From positions 1-64,000 of the forward strand of contig NW_020290026.1 of the NCBI RefSeq assembly GCF_003144195.1: a stretch of 64,000 bases of DNA, read 5' to 3'. Below, piece after piece: positions 10,701 through 20,029 of the stretch. The notes beneath the pieces are model-generated. The model was not told where the DNA came from. It ran no database searches and saw only the letters and a list, made by a program, of their open reading frames with translations. The first letter of the stretch is position 1; each line of letters starts with the position of its first letter. The DNA is from Ceraceosorus guamensis (Eukaryota; Basidiomycota; Exobasidiomycetes; Ceraceosorales; Ceraceosoraceae). The position numbers and the translations under genes are program-made.

Positions 10701-10858
10701 ACATGAGGTCCAGGCACGCTCCATTGGATGGGAGCGGTACAGACGGTGAGGTCTCGGATGCCGCCAGCTTCGTTGGAAGCTCGAGTGGCCGCGAGACGCC
10801 CCTGCTCGCTCCGCTCAGATCCAACTCCATCAGCTCCGTCTCAAGCTCCATCCGATGA
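7742..10858 (+). CDS. Large Ser/Pro-rich disordered protein with a polyglutamine run, function unknown
   Basis: This is a single uninterrupted frame of 1038 residues starting at an ATG in good context after a CT-rich leader. The protein is mostly predicted-disordered: Ser/Ala-rich stretches, a Pro block near residues 438-465 (PPVPPMPALPASP), a basic motif near 380 (KHIKRRSTYARLTRRK), many SP/TP sites, and a run of eight Gln near 974-981 encoded by CAG repeats. A duplicated FPNPHA motif occurs near residues 917 and 934. A more conserved-looking segment (about 800-900) contains PPKRTITPPLGQPAYQIVQQ followed by an acidic DLDSDDEGSLSE. There is no signal peptide, membrane segment or catalytic motif. 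I do not recognise a family. Possible roles such as a scaffold or regulatory phosphoprotein are inference only. Confidence 0.8.
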   Translation: MATSATVDKRVQSNLPNTGAKKFLKGMRSAKELRRQQQMTASSRSQSASRVEQVEELPCTASQMYTAFEESMAAATGAGLLDSTNEVPPLDPISYSSTTAEGAEAISKAMSALHRLSFQYDLEHGDGADAAQNPTLKSNAGPRNLKDLARLRNAVNALDSACIHANPGVKDELKPKMVRRKPVRWDDALSQAAPASSSLVVPSSPGTPSQSAKPSSATFEDLANSDAFEAFESFSSLADSLCSATHSVDSLVTPPDSVDLAHQGSRSPAKGRSGAGIRPPLRDFHSLPTLTHSHCRVLQVDAPLEQDGSSLNPDEDKVRAEMLNALMYSELPRDHELRRDSIIVPPIKSMVFKKGTNAISKDVAQDVKDDRDKHIKRRSTYARLTRRKVLNNGAPSPRIPSLLLSLSERSSMLAKVTEKSEGSPKSASLSASPMAAKLPSMPPVPPMPALPASPSSPPLPKTPKTPRTRRLAPESVMWRPSDSSRASSIRRKMTQGMFAIPPLPEKSLSRPTTIDMGIPRKGLGPATIDVDTLERLIKDTEAIREEGDKEWRTQNVACGEVVQGERPGHVRSSSEPAIVHEVRAAEEVEASSVNFKTLSVQSEVLAGSRTAAKSSAGSVSSVSTEVLLAPPRNSTEDQATPRATMTRSFSESQVEQIIEAPPRRPADQARASTLETPMEELTTPTPTVAKSRMRTFQRTRRAGPYSHSRQASISSNASGISSRASENDGAASSVASSESGYDSLFESDTDYASDGEQSVGTSVAEESSDDSVASKGFKARSSKALSQYKPGSRPPKRTITPPLGQPAYQIVQQIRAEIQPSAPAPRPDGLTKLRAFHSETQVHRLGDQARNAAVEQLQDEVAQAMIDACQTFAKQDLDSDDEGSLSETEALRLAKGKDVILWHLKTHTRGDDHLFPNPHAEQVQHASPDEFLFPNPHADAAQIAPAPTEKKDGAPQAERATFEIAPATPRVAVQQQQQQQHRPQKSHMRSRHAPLDGSGTDGEVSDAASFVGSSSGRETPLLAPLRSNSISSVSSSIR

Positions 10859-11220
10859 GAAGTGGTCTTGAGGCTCTTAGATCACGATGCGAATTGTCAG
10901 CCCTGGTCTCGCGGACCCCCTACACACTCTTTTGCATTTGTACATGCGCACTCGATTCTCCAATGTCTTCGAAGAGTATCATAACGCTAGAAGCACAGGA
11001 GTGAATGTATGACGGCGTTTTGTCCTTCCTCTTGCGCGAGCTTCGTGACGTGTGTAGGGTTGACGATGACCGTACATTGCCCAAGACCGCGGGAATGCTT
11101 GCACACGGCTTGTCTCTGACGTCGAAAGGGGTGTGCTCGAGAAAATTGACCCTGGATTAGCAGGCCCACCCAGCTGCACCAAAGAGACGAGAGAGGAAGC
11201 GTGAAGAAGGACGTTCCGGC

Positions 11221-12415
11221 TCATGACCTTCGACTATCGAGCACTTCTTGACGCATAGAGTCAGAGATGTAGAGATCCTCTGCCAGATCTTCCAAGGGCC
11301 AGTCTGCGCCCCCTAGGGAATAATTGCGGATCTGCTCATCTGTGAAGTTGTGCGAGCTGCGCAGGTAGGCTTCATCTAGCAGGAATTGTGCGCTGCATGG
11401 TTGGGATGAAGATGGGCGGGCGTGCATGGGGGGTCACAAAGGGCAAAGTCGGTCGAGGGCGCAGAAGAGTCAAGCCAGCAAAGGGGTACCCATGAGCTCG
11501 CTCAACCTGTCCAGAGTGCCTTACTCACGTAAACTTTGACCCGTCTTGCTCTATAATTCTAGCAGCAGCATCCGCCACGATTTCCGGCGATCTCCACCTC
11601 TTCTCTTCCGTCTCTGCATTCGGGCTAACGATCTTCATGGCGCTCGTTCCGATCATCGTGTAAGGCCATAGCGCATTCACACCGATCCTACCTTTGGTCT
11701 CTGCCGCGACAGCCAAAGAGACCAATGACATGCCCAACTTGGACACAGTGTATGCTGAGCCAGTCTGGGCGAACTGAGCGGGCCAAGATCCGCCCGATGG
11801 GGAGAGCAGGCCGGTATGCAAGGGAGGAGAGAGCGTGAGAATGTGCGGGTTTTTGCCTGCTTTTGAAGAGGCTTCCAGATAGGGCAGAGAGGAGCGAGTT
11901 ACGAGGAATGTTCCGCGAGAGTTGATGGATGACATCAGGTCGAATGCCTTGACTGGTATCTGCGCTGTGGGTTGCATGTTGATCGCAGATGCCTGTAGAG
12001 AGGGCAGCAGTCGCGCTCAGATTTCAATACACAAGAGCTGCACCTAGCCGTCCCTGGGCCGCGTGTCCCCATTCAGGTACACAACATGACCACTCACATT
12101 GTTCACCACTATATCAATGCCACCGAACTTTTGTGCAGCGCTGTCGAAAGCCTCGTGGACTTTCTCCGCATCCCTCACATCCAATTGGATGGCCAAGCCC
12201 TTGACCCCATTGCCCGATTGAGATCCAATCTCATCGATCTCCTTGGATGCTGTGTGAATAGTGCCGGGCAGTTTGGGATGCGGTGTGGCTGACTTGGCAG
12301 CTACCACCACGTTTGCTCCTCGTGAAGCCAATGCCCGACCTATGGAGAGTCCTATGCCCCGAGAAGCACCGGTGATGAAGGCCGTCTTACCCTTGAGCGT
12401 TTGAGCTAACGACAT
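11221..12415 (-). CDS. Short-chain dehydrogenase/reductase, HSDL2-like
   Basis: Three exons: 12415-12098, 11992-11529 and 11392-11221 (introns of 105 and 136 nt), 317 residues. Seen: the Rossmann motif TGASRGIG at residues 15-22, NNAS at 105-108 reconstituted exactly across intron 1 (supporting the splice), a Ser at about 161 in NPHILTLSPP, and the catalytic YTVSK at 187-191. The segments AAKSATPHPKLPGTIHTA and GGIDIVVNN, and the ALWPYTMIGTSA tail, match the pattern of the HSDL2-type SDR branch, which is NAD(P)(H)-dependent and often linked to peroxisomes or mitochondria. Only the SDR domain is present, without the SCP2 domain of animal HSDL2. The C-terminus SRRS is not a classical peroxisomal SKL signal. 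The natural substrate is not known. It is convergent with the gene at 7742-10858. Confidence 0.9.
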
Positions 12416-13861
12416 GTTGGATCACGACAAAGTGTCTATGTACGTCTTGTGGAGTTCCGAGTGCTCCCTATAGTCGACCTGATTGAGACGATGGGGTATG
12501 CGAGTCACAGATGTAGCCCAAGCGAGAGAAGAGAGAAGCACACGAGGAGGGGGTGGGGTCGTGAATGGTGACTTGTAATCACAATCATCACGAATCAGCT
12601 GCAAGCCCATGCCCACCCGACCTGCCGTAGCTCGCTTCGGCTTACAAGATCGGGCAGGCACCGCTTCGGTCATCGGTCACGCAGATTGCCGGAATCCCAG
12701 CAGCAGGGTCGCGCGTTTCAACCCATACGCAGCTGCTGCACACGCGTGTAATTCCATCGTGATTCGTGATATTCGAAGATTTCAACATAATTCAAAGATT
12801 TGATTGACCCAAGACCCAGCATCACGTGACTGACCAAAGAGCGACAGGAGTCACTTGACTGAGTTGCATGGTTGTATTGGGTGTGCTCTTCCCTCGACAG
12901 ACTCGATCGATCGTTTCTCTGCTCTGAGCTGCATCCTCCTGTGTACCCCCTGCGCTATCGCTTGCCTCCCTTTAGCGGGGTCGAGTCATTCGCACAAGCG
13001 CAAGAGAGGCCCCGCCATGACTCGATCAAGCCCGCTCGGCGCGGCCTTACGGAAGAATGTCCGTCAGGCCTCGTTGAGTTGCGCCCAGACTCCGCAAGCC
13101 CAGTGTGAGGCTGGACGTGATCCTCTTCCAAGATGAGATGGGATGGAGCAAGTCGCATCACGCAAAGCGCTTTGAGCCGTGAAGAGTCACCACAAGCAGT
13201 CAAAGATCACAATCGCGATGTGTGCATGCTGCCTCAGTCAGGCCGCCGGATGATGCGGCGAGTGCTCCGCTGCAGAGGCAAAATCCTTCTGCTGCACGCA
13301 CGCTCCGTCCGCCTATCATGCAGCGCGAATCAGCAGCTAGCGTTCTCGAGGCAGAGGGCGCAAACGCAGTGCGCAGCACCGTACATACACAACAGTCACG
13401 AGTTGATTGGTGTTGTGAGTTTGAGTAGCGATTCCCATCCTTGATAGCGAATCAGCAAGCAAACGGCGCGACGATGCACCTTTTGTGTACCTGACGTCCG
13501 CCAATGTGCAGCAGCGCAGCAATAGAGCTGCTGATCGAGTCGTGAGTCGTGAGTGTTGTCACTCATCAGCTCCCAACGTCGCAGGAAACCAAAATTCAGG
13601 CCAAGAGTCTTTACCCTCGCGAATCCCGCCCACCATCTCTTCTGGCTTCAGAAGATTAGCAAGCAAGCGCTTGGCGAGGAGGCAGTCAAGCGATTCTCAT
13701 CAAAGGCGCTCATATGAAGCATCATTGCGTCTCCCAATTTCCCCCCCACCCCCCCCCCGAGCCCGCCAAATTTCTGTATTGAGCAGACTTTTTCCGCACA
13801 AGAGCAGACTTGAAAGCGTCACACAAGACATCGAGAGCGCGAAACAGGTCACAGCAGCACC
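12416..13861. other. Divergent intergenic region between the SDR and ABC transporter genes
   Basis: This 1.4-kb space would hold both promoters. It contains several CACGA(A/G)T-type words (for example GTCGTGAGTCGTGAGTG near 13541) and a C-rich run near 13739-13758. Open frames here are short and without protein-like pattern. No gene is supported. Confidence 0.5.
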
Positions 13862-16800
13862 ATGTCTTCTTTCAAGCTTTTACCCTTGCATTTCCGGTCG
13901 ATGGCAGAGACCCGGCAGGCTTTCTCGGGCCAGCTTAGCTCCATCGGTAGCGCGCAGGCAAGAAATACATACACAGATGCCCTTTCAATGCAGACCCTCG
14001 TGCTTGCACTTGTTGCGCTTGGCACGGTAGCAGCCCTCACGCATCTGCTGCTGTTGAGCAAACTCAGCACATCCCGTCTAGCGCTCGGAGAGAGAGAAGC
14101 GGAAAGCGAAGCTAATCTGACGCAAGCGCAGCGAGAATTTCAGGAGCAAGAGGAATTCAGGAGGCTTAATGGAGAACCTTTGGACGAAGAGGCCTTCTGG
14201 TCCGAAGCGAGGAGGGGCAAGTTGAGCCTCATTTTGACTTGTTGGATGGGACTCGTCGCGAACGCTGCACTTTTAGGCTTCGAGGCGCTTCGTACGAGCC
14301 AGAGGAGTAGCGGGGAGGCTGCTTCAGCTCTGGCCGTGCCATCGATCACGGCTGTCGCTTGGGTGCGGATTGCACGTGGGTTGCTTCGGCAAAGACGGTG
14401 CCTCTGCTGACGTCTCCTTCACGCATCCTGGTACAGATTGATCTGCTAGTGGTCACGCTACAAGCTCAACGTGCGGGTTCACGCTTCGCTGCATTGGTCC
14501 ACATCTTTTCGCTCTCGGGCTTGTTGGCTGTCGGCGACATTCTGCTACTCACGGATCCCAGTCGTAACCAGAGACCGAATGCTGCGGGGCATCTGGCCCC
14601 AGGCATCTGGACAGTGTATCTGTTCAGCAGTCTTGTAGTCTCTGCAGTAGCTTTCTTCATTGCCGGATTACTTCGGGTCGGCCCAAGTCTCGTGTATTCT
14701 CCAAAACCCGGTACGATACCCGCCAGGCCAGTGATATCGAGCGGGAATGGCGGAGCATCGATCTTTTCTAGACTCTACTTTAATCATGTCACGAGCATCT
14801 GCCTTCTTGCTTGGAAGAAAGGATCAATTGCACCAGAAGACCTGGCGGTTCTTGATGGGCCTTTCCGCGCTGAGGTGCTCTCGGAAGAGGTACTTCGGCT
14901 TTGGAACGAGGAGAAACAGAAGAGAAAAGAAAGAGATGCCCCGGATATTCAACACACCAGTACTCTCCAAGGAGCTTGGCCTGTGTTCAAAGTGCTCCTG
15001 AAGGCCAACGAGAATCTGATTATAGTCAGTTGACAGCGCTTAGATGACCACCTTTCTACAAATGCTGAAATCTATCGCTGCCCTTGCGCTCAGCTACAAA
15101 CTGTGCTGGCTTTCGTAGCAGGAGGTCTGTTCTACGGGCCAGCATACCTGACCTCTCGCCTCTTGAAATACGTGAGTGCACTGGCTTCACTTTCCCGCAA
15201 CACGCCTTCTCAGCCTTGCTCAATGGGACGGCGGTCGTGCGCGCGCTTAGCTAGAAACCTTGGAAGAAAATGGAACGCGCCCAACATCTGCAGAACGCCT
15301 GTCTCAAGGTCTCGTGTATTGTCTAGGCCTGTTTGCCTCGATCATTGCCCTCTCCTGCGTCCTGGCACAGTGCTGGTGCGTCACACAGGGAAAATTGGTC
15401 GGTCGTTTGAGAGTCCAGATCACCGCACTTCTGTACGCTACAGCCTTGAAGAGGAGGGATGTAAGCGCCGCTTCCACTCCAAGCGCTTCCAAGTCTCCCG
15501 AGGCCAAGGAAGCTGACAAATCGGAAGAGTCTACAGCGAATGCGGCAGCGAGCACATCGACAGGAGCTTTCTCTTCGAAAGGCCAAGTGCTCACTTTGGC
15601 TACCGTCGACTCGGCCAAAGTGGGACAAATGCCCTTCAACTTCCTCCTGGTCATCGTATCGCCCGCCGAACTTCTGGTGGGAGGCTCATTCGCGATTCAG
15701 CTTCTAGGCTGGGCTGCAGTCGTAGGCTTCGGTGTCTCGTTGGCTGCGCAGCCACTGCTGATGCTCGTTGGGAAGATCATGGTTCGCGCCACTACCGGTC
15801 TTCAAGCGGCCAAAGACGATCGCAACGGACTGGTCAACGAAGCTATAAAAGCCATTCGTATGCTGAAACTCAATGCGTGGGAAGGCCTGCTGGCTGAGAG
15901 GGTCTTGTCCGTGCGACAGAAGGAACTGTTGGAGCAGTGAGTCCAGCGTAGAAGGGTACATCGACCCGTGAATGCTTCGTCCCGTCGTTCATCTCAATTG
16001 ACTTCTCGTATTCGGCGCCGCGAAGACGAAAGCTTTTTCTGGCTCAGGTCCTCAACTCTTTCATCTTCAACCTCATGCCAACGCTGATTACGGTCGTGGC
16101 CTATGGCTACTATACGCTGCTTCAGGGCAACGTTCTCACTCCTTCAGTAGGCTTCACCGCTTCTGCAGTACTGGCAGAGCTTCGCTGGAGTTTCGTGTGA
16201 GTGCCACTTCATGGCTTGTGATGCGCATTTCTGACTTCTAACTCGTGACGTGCCTCATGACGCATTTTCAGCAACATTCCCACCGGAATCAATGGCCTGT
16301 TCCAGAGTCTCGTGTCGCTCAAGCGGATCGCGCAGTACCTGCTGAAGGACGAAGACGACTTGGTGCCGCTTCCACCTGGCGAACCAGGTCTCGTAGCTTT
16401 CCAAAATGCTTCGGTAGCTTGGCCTGGCCCGACCACTTCTTCACCTGAGATTGGCTCGACCGAAGATCAGGCCGCTGCGAGGGCAGGCTCAAACATCAGC
16501 AAAGCTTTCAAGCTTAGGAACCTTACCGTCGAATTCCAGCGGAACGGCCTCAATTTGATATGTGGAAGAGTAGGCGCAGGTAAGTGCAAGGACCATGTTT
16601 GTATACTCGCAGCGCTGGTTCTGACCACCTTTTTCGATCATGCTGCCCACGACCACAGGCAAGACGCTGGCGCTACTGAGTTTGCTCGGTGAATGCGACG
16701 TACAGAGTGGAAGAGTGATTTGTCCTTCCACCAAGAGCGATGCCATTCCTATCGACCACACTAGCGGACCACCAATTGCCAGCAAAGACTGGCTGTCGCA

Positions 16801-19800
16801 GGAACAAGCGGCTGTGAGTGCCTGGAGAGACGTCGCCATGGTGTATATCTTTTTATTGAAGACAGCATAGACTGAATCAACGGCTACGGGCTTGCCATAT
16901 AGTACGTCCCCCAATCAAGCTTCCTGATCAACGCAACAATCAAAGACAACATTCTGTTTGGCTTGCGGTACGTCGAGCAGCGCTACGAGGATACTATTCG
17001 AGCTTGTGGTCTCCTTCCGGATCTTAAAGTGCTCCAGGATGGCGACCAGACCGAAGTCGGTGAGGAGGGAGTAGGGCTTTCGGGAGGCCAGAAGGTGTGT
17101 CCGCGCTGTCGTGATGCTCACTTCACCTTGCAGCTGACTTCCCATGCCGGCTTGGTAGGCTCGAGTCTCTCTTGCTAGAGCAGTGTACTCGAGAGCTCAA
17201 GTCCTCTTGCTTGATGACTGCCTAAGCGCCGTGGATGCCGAGACTGCCGCGCACGTCTCTCGGGAACTCTTCCTCGCGCGAGGACAAGCGTCTCAATCGG
17301 CCGACGCGCCTCTGCATCTGATGGCTGATCGCACCATAATATTGGTGTCGCACCAGGTCCGGCTTGTTGCTCCGATGGCGGACCAGGTCATGGTCCTCGA
17401 GCACGGTCGTATGAAGTTCGGAGGCTCTTCGGAGAAATTCCTGAGATCCGACTTGTATCACGGACTGATCGAGGAGTCTGAAGCTCATGAAGAGCGCAAA
17501 GAACACACGTCAGAGGATGTGGCAGATGCGTCATTGCCTTCTGGCAGTGCAGCTCCTTCCGAGGCCCCCACCCCTGCGCAGCAGTCTCCTGTTCTCAAGG
17601 GCGCGGACTTTGATGCCAAGAAGTCAAAAGAACCAGAGCAAGAGGATGCTCCGGTAAGGAGCCCAGCCGCTGATGAATTGCGACGTGAACAACCTGCCAA
17701 GTCTGCCGGAGTCAAAGAAGAAGCTAGAGCGGTCGGCGCTGTCAGGTGGTCCATCTATCGGCGATATCTGGATGCTGCAGGCGGCAACACCGTGGCCCTT
17801 GGCATTCTGGCCGTGTATGTCGTTGCGGGCTTCTACACAATCATCGTTGGAGTGAGTGGCCGGGCTGCGTGCAAGAAAGAGTCGACGCTGACGTCATGCA
17901 CACGAATGATGGCGACCAGAAATGGCTGCAATTTTGGACGCAAGACTCCATCCAGCCTATCCGTGCACATAGCGACCGCTGGTGGCTCTGGACTTGGACC
18001 GTCCTACATGGAGTTCAAATGTTCTTGTGGACTCTGCGCGGAGTTCTGTATCTTGCGTCGCTGCGCGCTTCGAAGGTGCTTTTCCAAGCTTTGTTGACGG
18101 CTGTTCTTGGTGCGCCACTGAGGTTCCATGAGGTGAGTTGAAGCAGGTGCCGCCTCTTGAGTGCGCTGCAAACACGAATGCTGAGGGATTTGCGCTTCTG
18201 CGGCTTCAGTCCACCCCGAAGGGAAGAATATTGAACAGATTCGGAGAAGATGTCGCTACGATGGACAACGACCTTTCCATGGTCGTGACGCAGTCACTGG
18301 AGGCAGGCCTGGCCGTCGTCATAGCCTTCATCGGCTCTATCATCGGCGGCGGCGCGGCGCCCCTTCTCGTACTGACCCTTATTTTGTCACCGTGAGAGCG
18401 TACCGAGAAGTGTTGCTGAGCCTGCATCCATCGCTGACCTGATTTCTCTCTCCATGTAAAGGCTGTTTGTGCTCACTGGAGTCGCCTACTCTACCGCGGC
18501 TCGCGACGTACGTCGACTTGCATCGACCTCTACTTCACCTCTAGTCACGACTTTTGCAGATCTGATCTCAGGAGCTGCGGTCATTCGCTCATTTGGCGCT
18601 TGCGCTAGCGGCTACGCTACGATGCTCATGCGCGCAGAGGAGCTGGTGCGCTTCAACGTGTGGGCGCCAGACCTCCAGAGATGGGTCGGACAGGTCTTCT
18701 CCATCCTCAGTGCTACCCTACTTCTTATTGGAGCGCTAGCCACGTTGATCAATCCTCGAGTCTCGGCAGCCCAAGCAGGGTTCGCATTTTCTTTCCTCAT
18801 CAACGTCCCGGAACGCCTGATTCATGTCGTCTTCCTCTACGCGAACCTCGAGCAGCGGTTGGTAGCTGTGGAACGCGTCGTCGAGTGGGCCGACTTGCCG
18901 AAAGAAGCCCCTGCCGTCATCAAAGACTTCCGGCCACCTTCGGACTGGCCCGCTCACGGTAACGTGAGCGTGAGGAACCTCGGAGCACGGTACACATCGG
19001 ATCTCCCATTCGTCTTGAAAGGCCTGAGCTTCGACATTCCCGCAGGCACCAAACTCGGGGTCGTTGGCAGCACTGGCTCAGGCAAATCTACTTTGGCAGC
19101 ATGCTTCTTCAGACTCATCGAGGCGTCCGAGGGATCGATCCTGATCGACGGTCTTGATATCGGTCGGATGGGCCTCAAAGATCTGCGCAGTAGATTGCTT
19201 ATCGTTCCTCAAGATCCAGACATTCTGTCGGGCCCTCTTCGCAATACCATCGACCCCAATGGACAGTACGACGATGAAGCTTTGCTCGCCGCACTGCGCA
19301 CTGTCCGCCTTGTTGGAGTTCCTCAAAGGCGCAGCAGGAGCGCAAGTGTGGCCGGTGACAGCTCCGCATTCGCGCTGGGCGATCAGATCGGCCACGACTT
19401 CAGCAATCTGGATAGCCCAATCAGCGAGAACGGTTCGAACTTGTCGTCAGGCCAGAGACAGCTGCTTTGCCTGGCTCGTGCAGTGCTCTGGAGATCAAAA
19501 TTGATACTGTTCGATGAAGCTACATCATCGATAGATGAGGAGACCGACACTGCCCTGCAAGATAGCATCCGGACTGCCTTCAAGGACTCCACGACTATCA
19601 CCATTGCGCATCGTCTGCGCACCGTGATCCGCCAAGATCTCTTGCTTGTACTGGACAAAGGCAAAGTCGACGAGCTCGACACACCTTATGCTTTGCTCCA
19701 GAATCGCGACAGCCGCTTTTACCGGTGAGTCTTCGCACAGCGATCCAATTCCTCCATACAGCAGCGCTGAACTCAGTTTCTCTTTCCCTCCTCGCCCAGC

Positions 19801-19893
19801 CTTTGTCGTGCCGCTGGCCGCGCAGAGTTCAATTTGCTTCTACAAATGGCCGAGGAGGCGCATCTGGCACGAGAGGAGAACGCGGCAACGTGA
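13862..19893 (+). CDS. ABCC (MRP)-type full-length ABC transporter
   Basis: Thirteen exons give an intact frame of 1707 residues: 13862-14362, 14437-15024, 15094-15171, 15251-15936, 16026-16196, 16272-16579, 16659-16813, 16903-17094, 17159-17851, 17920-18132, 18210-18391, 18462-19724, 19800-19893. All phases agree; intron 1 has a weaker donor and is least sure. Layout: N-terminal hydrophobic region (TMD0-like), TMD1, NBD1, acidic linker, TMD2, NBD2. NBD1: Walker A GRVGAGKT near 774-781 (split by an intron), Q-loop YVPQ, signature LSGGQ, Walker B VLLLDD with SAVD, and SHQ. NBD2: Walker A GSTGSGKST near 1458-1466, VPQD, LSSGQ near 1583, LILFDEATSS, IAH. NBD1 has Asp instead of the catalytic Glu after Walker B, as is usual for ABCC proteins. 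Such pumps move conjugates, drugs or metabolites across vacuolar or plasma membrane; the substrate here is unknown. It is closest in style to the fungal YCF1/YBT1 group. Confidence 0.92.
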
Positions 19894-20029
19894 AGAGCAT
19901 TCATCGAAATTCAGGAAAATCATTCTTGGTGTGCACAATCGAGGGCAAGACCCTCAGCATCGCATTTGAAAGCTTGATCAATGGCAAGACAGCGCTAGAT
20001 GCATCTTCTGCAGGGCACCTAAGCTTGAA

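Noticed and set aside
9956-10717. 253-codon minus-strand open frame opposite the disordered protein gene
   Set aside because: Antisense shadow of the coding frame at 7742-10858; Leu/Arg-rich, no start context or family pattern.
13739-13758. C-rich tract as a functional element
   Set aside because: Simple homopolymer-like tract without a partner or position that suggests a role.
18469-19728. Separate half-size ABC transporter
   Set aside because: The frame is exon 12 of the 13-exon ABCC gene; phases on both sides and the second set of NBD motifs fit one continuous protein.
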